24,777 nt of DNA. Origin: Rhodanobacteraceae bacterium (lineage in GTDB: Bacteria > Pseudomonadota > Gammaproteobacteria > Xanthomonadales > SZUA-5). The translations under genes and the position numbers were made by a program. The DNA lies in NCBI GenBank assembly GCA_016717705.1, contig JADKFD010000075.1:1-24777 (forward strand), given 5' to 3'. Shown here one piece after another: positions 14,468 to 23,747 of this stretch (within the stretch, counting starts at the first letter, position 1; each line of letters opens with the position of its first letter). The notes beneath the pieces are model-generated. The model did no database searches, had not been told where the DNA came from, and saw nothing but the letters and a program-made list of their open reading frames with translations.

Positions 14468-17400
14468 ATGGGGGAGTCGCGGACAGTCGAGCGGCATGCC
14501 GGACATTGGGCGCCAAGTCCGATGGCGATGTGCTTGTGTCGCTGCCTGCTGGTGCTGCTGCTGTGGCATGCCGGCGCGCTTTGGGCGGCGACATCCGCGT
14601 CAGTGCGATTCACCACTTACGGGCCATCGGCCGGGCTGTCGCAGGGGTCGGCCATCGATATTCTCGAGGACCGCCAGGGCTTTCTCTGGATCGGCACTCA
14701 AGACGGCCTGAATCGCTTCGACGGCAATGACTTCCGGATTTTTCGCCATGCGGCCGGCGATCCCGCCACACTCAGCGACAACGTCGTGCTCGGCCTGGCG
14801 GAGGGCGCCGACGGCAGCATCTGGGCTGCAACCCAGAACGGATTGAACCGGCTCGATCCGGCGCGCGGAGGCTTCGAGCGTTTCGACAACAGCGCGGCCG
14901 GCGGATCCCTGCGCGATACCGTAGTGATCGGCGTGCACGCCGCCGCCGACGGCAGCATCTACGCGTCGACGCGACGCGGTGGTGTGCAGCGCCTGGATCC
15001 GGCGTCGCGGCAGTTCCAGGCGGTACCGGGGATGCCGCCGTTCGTCACCCGCCAGAAGCTGCTCCACCTGCATGCCGATGGCCGCCTGCTGGTGTCGTGC
15101 GACGCGGAACTCTGGGAGGTCGACCCGGCCGGCGCGACTGCCCGCAAACTGATGGCGCAGCCGCTGCCAGCCCCCAACGTGGCGCAGGTCGGCATTCCCC
15201 GTCCTGGTGGTGGATACGCCATCGGCACCACCCAGGCCGGCCTCATGCTGCTGGACAAGGACGGTCGTGTCGAACGGCAGTTGCGGGCGGACAGCAGCGG
15301 CCAGGCCTTGCCGGACGATGCCGTCCGTTCGCTGCTGTTCGATTCGCTCGGCCGTTTGTGGATCGGCACGGCGCGCGGCCTCGCGCGTCTGGAGAGCGAT
15401 GGCAGCGTTTCGACCTGGCGTCACCGCGCCGGCGATCCGCAGGCACTGCCCGGCGACCGCGTGGTGGCATTGCGCAGCGATCGTCAGGGACTGCTGTGGA
15501 TCGGTACCTTCACCGGCGGCGTATCGCGATTCGATCCCGAAACCGAGCGCTTCCGCGTGCTCCGCCATGGCGACCAGACCGGCTTGCCGGCCAACGCCGT
15601 GGCGACGGTCAGTGCCGCGGCCGATGGCAGCCTGTGGTTGGGCATGGTCGATCGCGGTGGGCTGGTGCAAATCGGCAGCGATGGTCGCGTGCGCCGCAGC
15701 CTGCGTCGCGACAGCGGCGGCGACCAGGCGCTGTCCGCCGACGACGTCACCAGCGTACTGGCCGAGCGCGGCGGCGCCTGGGTGGGCTACGCCCGCGGCG
15801 GCCTGGACTGGCTGGGCGGCGATGGCAGTACGCTGCGTATCCCGACCGGCATCGGCAGCCATGCCTTGCCGCCCAATCCGGTGCAGGCGCTGCTGCGCGA
15901 CAGCGACGGCAATCTCTGGATCGGCCAGCTGGATGCCGGATTGTTCAGTCTTTGCGACGGCTGCGCGGATCTGCACCCGTGGCCGGCCGACCTTGCCGGC
16001 AAGACCGGGCCGGTCGGGAATGGTATCCACGCGATATTGCAGACCCGCGATGGACGGCTGTGGTTCGCCGTGCGCAGCGGCGGACTGTCCTGGTTCGACC
16101 GCAAGAGCGGTGAGTGGGACGCCCTGACCACGGCATCGCCCGGCGCACTTGCCTTGCCGCACGGCAGCGTGACCGCACTGCTGGAGGACGCTGCCGGCAC
16201 CCTGTGGATCGGCACCCAGGGCGGCGGTCTCAGTCGCGTCGAGCGCGATGCCACGGGTCGGCCGGTGGCGCTGAAGACCTGGGCCGAGGCGCAGGGACTG
16301 GCATCGGCGATGATTGGTTCGATACTCGACGGCGGCGACGGTCAGCTCTGGATCAGCACCATCCGTGGCTTGTGCCGCTTCGCGATCGAGGCTGAGCAGT
16401 TCACCTGCCTCGGCAACCGCGATCCGGCGCTCGCCGGGGATTTCTTCGTCAATTCGGCTGCCCGCGACGTCGCCGGCGGACTGCACTTTGGCGGCTCGCA
16501 AGGCCTGGTCAGCATCGCCGATCCGGGGAAGGTGCATTTCGATCGGCGTCCGGCGCCGCTGCAGCTGACCGAATTGCGCATCGACAACCGTCCGGTGTTG
16601 CAGGTAGGTGAGGACTCGCCGCTGTCCGAACCGATCGAGCACGCGCAGCGCATCCGCCTGCAATATGACCAGGACCTGATCTCGATCGAGTTTGCCGCGC
16701 TCGACTTGCGACGCGCAAAGGCTCTGGGCTATCGCTATCGCCTGCTGGGCCGCGACAGCGAGTGGATCGATACCGACGCCTCGCGCCGGGTTGCCACCTA
16801 CACCGGTCTGCCCTCCGGCAAGTACCAGTTCGAGGTCGAGGCGCACGACGACGATGAACTGGTGGGCCGGCGCACGCTGACGGTCGAAGTCTTGCCGGCG
16901 CCGTGGCTGGGCCCGTGGGCACGCCTGGGATATGCGCTGCTGCTCGGGGCCATGATCGCGCTGGCTGCCTGGCGCTACCGGGTGCGCCTGCGCGAGCGCG
17001 AAGGCACCCGCGATGCGCTGGCGCAGAGCGAGGCGATGCTCAAGTACGCGCTGTGGGGCAGCCGCGGCGAACTGTGGGACGCCGACTTGCGCAGCGGCAA
17101 GCTGATCCGGCGCAACCGGCTGGAACACCTGGAAGTCAGCCGGCGCGCCACCGCCGAGTCGCTGGAGGCGTACACGCCCTTTGTGCATGCGGACGATCGC
17201 ACGCGATTTCGCGACGCACTGGTCGCCAGCGTCAAGGGTACCCAGGACCTGTTCGAGTGCAGCTATCGCAGCGCCGACATCGAGGGCAAATGGCGCTGGC
17301 TGTTGTCGCGCGGTCGGGTGTTCTCGCGCGATGCCCAGGGACGCGCGATCCGCATGGTTGGCACCACCTTCGACATCACCGAACTGCGCGCCAACGAAGA

Positions 17401-18697
17401 GGCGCTGCGCAGCTCCGAAGACCGCCTGAATCTGGCGCTGTGGGGCAGCGGCGATGAAATGTGGGACATGGACCTGGTCAATGGTCATATTCGCCGCGAA
17501 AACCGGCTGCTGGGCACCGAACTCGGTTCCGAGACACAGTTCCCCCGGCTCATCGACTACATGGAATACGTGCATCCAGCGGATCAGGGTCCGCTGCGCG
17601 ACGCGCTGATCGCGCACATCAAGGGCGCGGTCGACCACTTCGAGTGCAGTTATCGCACCCGCGTCAGTGGCGGCGGCTGGATGTGGCTGCTCGGCAAGGG
17701 CCGTGTGCTGGTCCGCGACGCCAACGGCAAGGCGCTGCGCATGGTCGGCACCAATCGCGACATCTCCCGGCTCAAGCAGGTCGAAGACGATCTGCGCAGC
17801 CTCAACGAAGAGCTCGAGTTGCGCGTGCAGCGGCGCACCGAGGCGCTGGAAAGCGCCAACGTCGAGCTCAAGCGCACCCTCGATCAGCTGACGCGGACGC
17901 AGCGCCAACTGGTCGAATCGGAAAAGCTGGCAGCGCTCGGCGGGCTGGTGGCCGGCGTCGCCCACGAGATCAACACGCCGCTCGGGGTCGGCGTCACTGC
18001 AGCTTCGCACCTGCAGCAGGAAACCGTGCGCCTGGCGCGCCTGATCGAGGAGGCGCGGATGACGCGCGCCGATCTCGATCATTTCCTGGAGCAGGCGCAG
18101 ATGAGCAGCGATCTGGTGCTGCGCAACCTGGATCGCGCCAGCCAACTGGTGCGCAGCTTCAAGCAGGTGGCGGTGGACCAGTCGAGCGAGCAGCGGCGTG
18201 CCTTCCGCCTGTCCGAGTACCTGGCTGAAATCCTGCTGTCGCTGCATCCGCGCATCAAGAAGCAGAAGACCCAGGTCGATATCGAGTGCCCCGACGATTT
18301 GGTGCTGGACACCTATCCGGGCGCGCTGTACCAGATCATCGTCAATCTGGTCATCAATTCGTTGGTGCATGCATTTGACGAGCAGCAGGGCGGGCGTATC
18401 CAGATTTCCGCGCAGCGCGAGGGCGACGACGTCATCCTCGACTTTCGGGATGATGGCAAGGGCATGAGCGAGCAGGTGCAAAAGCGCGTGTTCGAGCCTT
18501 TCTTCACCACCCGTCGCGGCAGCGGAGGCAGCGGCCTTGGCCTGCACATCGTCTACAACCTTGCGACCCAGGTACTCGGCGGCAGTGTCAGCTGCGACAG
18601 CGCGCCGGGCAAGGGTACGCATTTCCGCATAGTCGTGCCGCGCCTGGCGCCGCGCCTGGCTGGGGCAGATGGCGTGCCCGACGGGGGCGCCGGATGA
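14468..18697 (+). CDS. Propeller-type sensor histidine kinase with two PAS domains (kinase 1)
   Basis: A membrane sensor kinase of 1409 residues from ATG 14468 (ATG 14522 gives a tighter signal peptide, MAMCLCRCLLVLLLWHAGAL). The periplasmic part has about 12-13 two-component-regulator propeller repeats, first FLWIGTQDGLNRFDG, then similar LWIGT..GL.R.D units, probably two seven-bladed propellers. A Y_Y_Y domain follows (YRYRLLGRDSEWIDTDAS), then one membrane helix near 16910-16975, two PAS domains (about 17030-17390 and 17420-17780), a coiled coil and the kinase core. Phospho-acceptor is the histidine of GVAHEINTPLG (codon 17963-17965); N box NLVINSLVHAF, G1 DDGKGM, F PFFTTRRG and G2 GSGLGLHIVYN are all intact. 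There is no receiver or DNA-binding domain. Its stop overlaps the ATG of kinase 2. Confidence 0.92.
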   Translation: MGESRTVERHAGHWAPSPMAMCLCRCLLVLLLWHAGALWAATSASVRFTTYGPSAGLSQGSAIDILEDRQGFLWIGTQDGLNRFDGNDFRIFRHAAGDPATLSDNVVLGLAEGADGSIWAATQNGLNRLDPARGGFERFDNSAAGGSLRDTVVIGVHAAADGSIYASTRRGGVQRLDPASRQFQAVPGMPPFVTRQKLLHLHADGRLLVSCDAELWEVDPAGATARKLMAQPLPAPNVAQVGIPRPGGGYAIGTTQAGLMLLDKDGRVERQLRADSSGQALPDDAVRSLLFDSLGRLWIGTARGLARLESDGSVSTWRHRAGDPQALPGDRVVALRSDRQGLLWIGTFTGGVSRFDPETERFRVLRHGDQTGLPANAVATVSAAADGSLWLGMVDRGGLVQIGSDGRVRRSLRRDSGGDQALSADDVTSVLAERGGAWVGYARGGLDWLGGDGSTLRIPTGIGSHALPPNPVQALLRDSDGNLWIGQLDAGLFSLCDGCADLHPWPADLAGKTGPVGNGIHAILQTRDGRLWFAVRSGGLSWFDRKSGEWDALTTASPGALALPHGSVTALLEDAAGTLWIGTQGGGLSRVERDATGRPVALKTWAEAQGLASAMIGSILDGGDGQLWISTIRGLCRFAIEAEQFTCLGNRDPALAGDFFVNSAARDVAGGLHFGGSQGLVSIADPGKVHFDRRPAPLQLTELRIDNRPVLQVGEDSPLSEPIEHAQRIRLQYDQDLISIEFAALDLRRAKALGYRYRLLGRDSEWIDTDASRRVATYTGLPSGKYQFEVEAHDDDELVGRRTLTVEVLPAPWLGPWARLGYALLLGAMIALAAWRYRVRLREREGTRDALAQSEAMLKYALWGSRGELWDADLRSGKLIRRNRLEHLEVSRRATAESLEAYTPFVHADDRTRFRDALVASVKGTQDLFECSYRSADIEGKWRWLLSRGRVFSRDAQGRAIRMVGTTFDITELRANEEALRSSEDRLNLALWGSGDEMWDMDLVNGHIRRENRLLGTELGSETQFPRLIDYMEYVHPADQGPLRDALIAHIKGAVDHFECSYRTRVSGGGWMWLLGKGRVLVRDANGKALRMVGTNRDISRLKQVEDDLRSLNEELELRVQRRTEALESANVELKRTLDQLTRTQRQLVESEKLAALGGLVAGVAHEINTPLGVGVTAASHLQQETVRLARLIEEARMTRADLDHFLEQAQMSSDLVLRNLDRASQLVRSFKQVAVDQSSEQRRAFRLSEYLAEILLSLHPRIKKQKTQVDIECPDDLVLDTYPGALYQIIVNLVINSLVHAFDEQQGGRIQISAQREGDDVILDFRDDGKGMSEQVQKRVFEPFFTTRRGSGGSGLGLHIVYNLATQVLGGSVSCDSAPGKGTHFRIVVPRLAPRLAGADGVPDGGAG

Positions 18698-21600
18698 GAC
18701 GCTGGCACTGGTTGCTGGCGTGGCTCGTGTGGTGGCCGAGCACCTTGCTGGCCAATCCCGCGGTAGCCACGGTCGACTCGGTCCGTTTCCGCAACTTCGG
18801 CATCGCCAGTGGCCTGTCGCAGGTCACCGCGCGCGCCATGTTGCAGGACGCGCAAGGTTTCATGTGGATCGGTACCCAGGACGGCCTGAACCGCTTCGAC
18901 GGCTACAACTTCCGCGTCTACCACCGCGACCGGCGCAATCCGTCGAGCCTGAGCGACAGTCACATCACCGCGCTGGCGCGCGGCGATGGCGGCACGCTGT
19001 GGGTCGGCACGATGGCCGGCGGTCTTAATCGACTCGATCCGGCCACCGACGTCATCACGGCTTACCGACATCAACCGGAGGCGCCCGACAGCCTTGCCGC
19101 GGACAGCGTCGTCGCGCTGCTGCGGCGTGGCGATGGCAATCTGTGGATCGCCACCAGCGGCGGCGTGCTGCAACGGCTGGCGCCCGCAGAAGCGCGGTTC
19201 ACGACGATCAACCCGGGAGTCGATCTGGGCGTCGTGCGCAGCATGGCCGAAGCGGTCGATGGCACGCTGTGGCTGGCCGGCAGCGCTGGCCTGTGGCGTC
19301 ATCGTCGCACCGATGGCAGTTGGCTGCGTATCCAGCCGCAGGACCCGGAGCTCGGTGATCTGCAGGCGGTGGCGGTCGATGGCGACGGTGGCCTGTGGGT
19401 GGCCACCACGCGCAACGGACTGGTGCGCATGGGCAGCGACGGCGGCGTCCGCGGCCGCTACCGGCGTGGCACCGGTGGCGAGGGATTCCTGCCCGACGAT
19501 CAGGTGCGCTCGCTGCTGGTGACCCGCGCCGGTCAGGTCTGGATCGGCACCATGGACGGGCTGGCGATCTACCAGCCGGCCACCGATGCCTTCCTGACCT
19601 GGCGCCACGACGCCGGCGATGCCGGCAGCCCGGCGGCAAATCGCATCGTCACTCTGTTCGAGGACCGCGATGGCCTGATCTGGATCGGCACCTGGACCGG
19701 CGGCTTCAGCATCCACAACCCCGCCACCCAGGTGGTGCGCCTGATCCGCAATCACGGCCGTGACCGCACCAGCCTGCCGGCGAGTCCGGTGCGGGCGCTA
19801 TGGCTGGACCATGACGGGAGCCTGTGGATGGGCGTCATGGAGGGCGGCGGACTGATTCATTACGACGTCGAGCTGGGCGTGCTGCAGCGCTGGGTCCACG
19901 ATCCCGCCGACCCGGCGTCGCTCAGCGGCAATGTGGTGCAGAGCATCGCGCGCACGCCCGACGGTCGCTTGTGGGTGGGAACCCAGGGCGCCGGCCTGTC
20001 GCGCATGCGCGCCGACGGCAGCGGTTTCGATCAGTTCAAGCGCGAGGACCGGCGTCCGGGCAGCCTGCCCGACAACGTCGTGCAGTCGCTGTACGTCGAT
20101 CGTGCCGGCAGCCTCTGGGTCGGCCTCGAAAGCGGCGGCGTGGCGCGCTGGATGGGCGAGGAGCAGGGCTTCGAGGTGTATGCCCGCAATCCCGCCGATC
20201 CGCACAGCCTGCAGTCGAACAGCGTCTACGCCTTCGCCGAGACCGCCGATGGCAGTTTCTGGGTCGGGACCTTCGGTGCCGGTCTGGCGCAGTTCGATCG
20301 CGCCAGCGGACGCTTCACGCACTATCGCGAGCGCCCCGGCGACCTCGATTCGATCAGCCACAACTCGGTGACGGCGATCGTCGAAGGCAGCGACGGCGTG
20401 CTCTGGGTCGGCACTCAGGGTGGTGGTCTGAATCGGGCCGTGCGGGGCAACGATGGCAAACTGGTTTTCCGCGAGATCGGCAGCCATGAAGGGCTCGGCG
20501 CCGATGCCGTAGGGACCTTGATCGCCGACGCCAGCGGCCGTCTGTGGATCGGCACCACGGTCGGCGTCAATTCCTACGATCCGCTCACCGACGATGTGCG
20601 CAGCTTCAGCGCCAGCGATGGCATGGACAAGTCCGGCTACTTCATCGGCAGCATGGCCCGCGGCCGCGACGGCACGATCTATTTCGGCGGCCTGCGCGGC
20701 GTGCTCGCCTTCCATCCCGAGCGGCTGCCGCGTCGTGATCGCCCGCCGCGCGCAGTGTTCACCGACCTGCGCATCGACAACGCCGACCCCGGTCTCGCGC
20801 CGGGCAATCCGAACTCGCCATTGGCGCGGGCCATTCATGCAGTCGACGAGTTGATCCTGGCACCCGGCTTTGCCAGCGTCGCCATCGACTACTCGGCGCT
20901 GGATTTCGCCAATCCGGATGGTCTGCGCTACAGCTATCGGCTCGCCGGCTTCGACCGCGACTGGATCGACAGCCGCACGCTGGTGCGCACCGCTGCCTAC
21001 ACCAATATCGGCGCGGGCGACTACACGCTGCAAGTCCGCGCCCGCGACGGCGAGGGCGGCGATTTTGGCCCGGTTTCGAGCTTGCGCTTCAAGGTGCAGC
21101 CAGAGCCTTGGCGTACGCCCACGGCGCTGGCGCTCTACGCACTGGTGGGATTGCTGACGCTGTTGGTGGTGGGCTGGCAGACGCGTCAGCGCTGGGCCCG
21201 CGAAAGCCTGGCCGCCGAGTCCATCCGGCGCAGCGAGGAGCGCCTGAAACTGGCCTTGTGGGGCAGTCGCGACGAGCTCTGGGACCTGGACCTCACCAGC
21301 GGCAAGATGCAGCGCGAAAACATCCTGCCGATCATCAGCACCTCGGCCCAGGTGCAGTTCGCCAGTCGCGAGAAGTTTCTCCAGGAAGTGCATCCGGACG
21401 ACCAGCCGGACGTGCTGAACGCGCTGACCCGCCACATCGTCGGCGAATCGGAGTTCTACGAGAACACCTTTCGCATGCGCACGCTCGATGGCGGCTGGTG
21501 CTGGGTGCTGTCGCGCGGATTTGCGGTGGAACGGGATGCCACCGGGCGCGCGCTGCGCATGGTCGGCACCAGTCGCGATGTCAGCGCCACGGCCGAGGCG

Positions 21601-22485
21601 GCCGAGGCGCTGCGCAAGCTGAACGACAACCTCGAACACCGCGTCGAGGAGCGCACGCGCGCCTTGCGGCTGTCCAACCGCGAACTGCAATTCACCCTCG
21701 ACGAGCTGAAGCTGGCGCAGAAGCAGTTGGTCGAGTCGGAAAAGATGGCTGCCCTCGGTGGCCTGGTGGCCGGTATCGCCCACGAGATCAACACGCCGCT
21801 CGGCATCGGCGTGACCGCCGCATCGCACCTGGAGGACGAGACGCGCAAGCTGATGAAACTGGTGGACGAGGGCAAAGTCTCGCGCGCAGCGCTCGACACC
21901 TACCAGACCGACGCGCTGAGCAGCGCCCAGCTGATTCTTTCCAACCTGCGACGCGCCGGGCATCTGATCAAGAGCTTCAAACAGGTCGCCGTCGACCAGT
22001 CCAGCGAGCAGGCGCGCGAGATCGACCTCAAGACCTACCTCGAGGAGATCCTGGTTTCGCTCGGGCCCGCGCTGAAAAAGACGCCGCACCGGGTCAGCAT
22101 CAAATGCCCCGAGAACCTGCGTCTGCTGACCTATCCGGGCGCCATTTCACAGATCGTGGTCAATCTGGTGATGAACTCGCTGATCCACGGATTCGAGGGG
22201 ATCGAGCATGGCGAGATCCGCATCGAGTGCCAGAGCTATGACGAAGAGTGGTTGCTGCTTTACCGCGACAACGGCGTCGGCATGAGCGAAGACGTGCGCC
22301 AGCGCGTGTTCGATCCCTTCTTCACCACCAAACGCGGCCAGGGTGGCAGCGGCCTCGGTCTGCACGTGGTCTACAACCTGGTGACCCAGTTGCTGCGCGG
22401 CTCGCTCGACTGCATCAGCGCACCCGGCAAGGGTGTCGAATTCCAGATCCAGCTGCCGCGGCGGGTGCTGCAACTGCAGGTCTGA
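18694..22485 (+). CDS. Propeller-type sensor histidine kinase with one PAS domain (kinase 2)
   Basis: A 1263-residue paralogue of the preceding kinase, coupled to it by an ATGA overlap. The signal peptide is MRRWHWLLAWLVWWPSTLLA. Fourteen propeller repeats can be counted, from FMWIGTQDGLNRFDGYNF to TIYFGGLRGVLAFHPERL, fitting two seven-bladed propellers. A Y_Y_Y domain (YSYRLAGFDRDWIDSRTL) and a membrane helix (ALALYALVGLLTLLVVGW) follow, then a single PAS domain (about 21230-21600), a coiled coil and the kinase core. H1030 in GIAHEINTPLG is the phospho-acceptor; NLVMNSLIHGF, DNGVGM, PFFTTKRG and GSGLGLHVVYN are intact. Compared with kinase 1 it has lost, or never gained, one PAS domain. No receiver or effector domain is fused, so the partner response regulator must be encoded elsewhere. 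The ligand is unknown; carbohydrate sensing is common for this architecture in other bacteria. Confidence 0.92.
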   Translation: MRRWHWLLAWLVWWPSTLLANPAVATVDSVRFRNFGIASGLSQVTARAMLQDAQGFMWIGTQDGLNRFDGYNFRVYHRDRRNPSSLSDSHITALARGDGGTLWVGTMAGGLNRLDPATDVITAYRHQPEAPDSLAADSVVALLRRGDGNLWIATSGGVLQRLAPAEARFTTINPGVDLGVVRSMAEAVDGTLWLAGSAGLWRHRRTDGSWLRIQPQDPELGDLQAVAVDGDGGLWVATTRNGLVRMGSDGGVRGRYRRGTGGEGFLPDDQVRSLLVTRAGQVWIGTMDGLAIYQPATDAFLTWRHDAGDAGSPAANRIVTLFEDRDGLIWIGTWTGGFSIHNPATQVVRLIRNHGRDRTSLPASPVRALWLDHDGSLWMGVMEGGGLIHYDVELGVLQRWVHDPADPASLSGNVVQSIARTPDGRLWVGTQGAGLSRMRADGSGFDQFKREDRRPGSLPDNVVQSLYVDRAGSLWVGLESGGVARWMGEEQGFEVYARNPADPHSLQSNSVYAFAETADGSFWVGTFGAGLAQFDRASGRFTHYRERPGDLDSISHNSVTAIVEGSDGVLWVGTQGGGLNRAVRGNDGKLVFREIGSHEGLGADAVGTLIADASGRLWIGTTVGVNSYDPLTDDVRSFSASDGMDKSGYFIGSMARGRDGTIYFGGLRGVLAFHPERLPRRDRPPRAVFTDLRIDNADPGLAPGNPNSPLARAIHAVDELILAPGFASVAIDYSALDFANPDGLRYSYRLAGFDRDWIDSRTLVRTAAYTNIGAGDYTLQVRARDGEGGDFGPVSSLRFKVQPEPWRTPTALALYALVGLLTLLVVGWQTRQRWARESLAAESIRRSEERLKLALWGSRDELWDLDLTSGKMQRENILPIISTSAQVQFASREKFLQEVHPDDQPDVLNALTRHIVGESEFYENTFRMRTLDGGWCWVLSRGFAVERDATGRALRMVGTSRDVSATAEAAEALRKLNDNLEHRVEERTRALRLSNRELQFTLDELKLAQKQLVESEKMAALGGLVAGIAHEINTPLGIGVTAASHLEDETRKLMKLVDEGKVSRAALDTYQTDALSSAQLILSNLRRAGHLIKSFKQVAVDQSSEQAREIDLKTYLEEILVSLGPALKKTPHRVSIKCPENLRLLTYPGAISQIVVNLVMNSLIHGFEGIEHGEIRIECQSYDEEWLLLYRDNGVGMSEDVRQRVFDPFFTTKRGQGGSGLGLHVVYNLVTQLLRGSLDCISAPGKGVEFQIQLPRRVLQLQV

Positions 22486-22493
22486 CGCAAAGT

Positions 22494-22614
22494 CCGGTGC
22501 TGGCCTTGCAGCCTCAACGGAACTGCCGCTCGCGCAGCGCGCGCATCGGTTCGCCCGGTGCTGGCCTTGCAGCCTCAGCGGAACTGCTGCTCGCGCAGCG
22601 CGCGCATCGGTTCG
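22494..22614. repeat. Tandem duplication (period 61 bp) at the end of the HlyD-type gene
   Basis: 22494-22553 and 22555-22614 are identical at 58 of 60 positions. The right copy contains the last 12 codons and stop of the HlyD-type gene. The left copy would encode nearly the same end (MRALRERQFR and a stop) but lies beyond the stop codon, in the 89-bp gap to kinase 2. Confidence 0.9.
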
Positions 22615-23747
22615 AGTGCCAGCTCAAGCAGGGTGCGGCGCCCGGTCAGCACGCGCGCTTCGCCGGTCATGCCGATGCGCAAGGGCAGCTGTGAGGTCTG
22701 AGCGGGCATCGCCGCCAGGGCAAAGAACTGTGGTTCGGCGAGGCCGCCCTGCGGTGTCGGGCTGAGCCAGTTCGGCTGCGTTCTGGAGAGTACCGTAGCG
22801 CTGATAGGGATAGGCGGCCAGCAGCAGGCGCGTCCTGCCCCCACACGCAGGCGCGCCAGGTCTGCCTCCGGCAGCAGCAGGCGCACCTGGGCGGCGGCAT
22901 TTTCGCGCGCCAGCTGGCACAGCTCGGCGCCGAGGGCGATGACGCTGCCAGGTGTTTGTTGGGTCAGGCCCAGCACGACCGCGTCATAGGGCGCGCGTAT
23001 CGATTCGAGATCGCCTTCACTGCCCTGCAATTGCGCCTGCAGCGCGCCACTTTGTACAGCGAGCTTCTGTGCGGCCAGTGCTTCGCTGGTCCGCTCGCGG
23101 GAGCGCCGGTCGACGCGCTCCTCGCGTTTGAGCTGGAGTTGCTGCAACTGTTGTTCGGCGAGCCCGCGCGCACTTTCGGATTCGGCCATCACCAGCTGGT
23201 CGGCGAGCAAGGTCAACTCGGGCAACAGCCCTTCCGCCACGGCTTTCCCTTTGCGTTCGACAATGGCCCTGGTAGCCGCATGATGCTGCTGCCGAAACTC
23301 CAGTTCGCGACGCGCCAGCAGGATCTGCGCGTCGTCGCCGGCGAGCCCGGATTGATACGCCAGCTCGTGCTTTTCGATCTGCTCGGTGAGCGCGCGCTGT
23401 TCTTCGTAGAGCTGACGCAGGCGCGCATCGGCGTCGCGCACACTGTCGCTGCGAATCTGAAACAGCTCGTCGCCAGCCTTGACGCTCTGTCCCGCGCGTA
23501 CCCGCACGCTGGCCAGCCGTCCGGCGACGCTCGCCTGCACCGGCGCGGCGCCGTCGACCGGCTCGATCACAAACGGTGCGACCACGGTCTCCGGCAACTC
23601 GAAGCTGACCGCGAAGATCCCGGCCGCAAGCGCCAGCGAGATCAACAACCAGCCAGTCCAGCGCGCCGCCTTTGCGGGCGGGTCCAGCGGCAACAGACCG
23701 CTGGGCTGATCGAAGGAACGCTCCTGACTCGGCGGGGCTGCGCTCAT
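22575..23747 (-). CDS. HlyD-family periplasmic adaptor of a type I exporter
   Basis: Membrane fusion protein that links an inner-membrane ABC exporter to an outer-membrane TolC-like channel. It has 390 residues from ATG 23747, overlapping the ABC gene stop (ATGA). The order is typical: a short cytoplasmic start, one membrane helix (WLLISLALAAGIFAVSF), a biotinyl/lipoyl half (APVQASVAGRLASVRVRAGQ then SVKAGDELFQI), a long alpha-helical hairpin, the second lipoyl half (SIRAPYDAVVLGLTQQTPGS) and a beta-barrel domain. Between about 22775 and 22842 the frame is disturbed: another frame encodes RLLLAAYPYQRYGTL, the expected barrel text, so two compensating single-base errors are likely there (the first probably in the five-C run 22838-22842). 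Resembles CvaA/RaxA-type adaptors of peptide exporters. Confidence 0.85.
   Translation of the reverse strand: MSAAPPSQERSFDQPSGLLPLDPPAKAARWTGWLLISLALAAGIFAVSFELPETVVAPFVIEPVDGAAPVQASVAGRLASVRVRAGQSVKAGDELFQIRSDSVRDADARLRQLYEEQRALTEQIEKHELAYQSGLAGDDAQILLARRELEFRQQHHAATRAIVERKGKAVAEGLLPELTLLADQLVMAESESARGLAEQQLQQLQLKREERVDRRSRERTSEALAAQKLAVQSGALQAQLQGSEGDLESIRAPYDAVVLGLTQQTPGSVIALGAELCQLARENAAAQVRLLLPEADLARLRVGAGRACCWPPIPISATVLSRTQPNWLSPTPQGGLAEPQFFALAAMPAQTSQLPLRIGMTGEARVLTGRRTLLELALEPMRALREQQFR

Noticed and set aside
14600..18622. A 1340-codon open frame antisense to kinase 1 (and a 763-codon one antisense to kinase 2 at 19798-22089)
   Set aside because: The sense strand encodes well-conserved kinase and propeller domains. 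In GC-rich genes the antisense frame aligned with third positions rarely meets stop codons; the antisense products show no recognisable domain or start signal.
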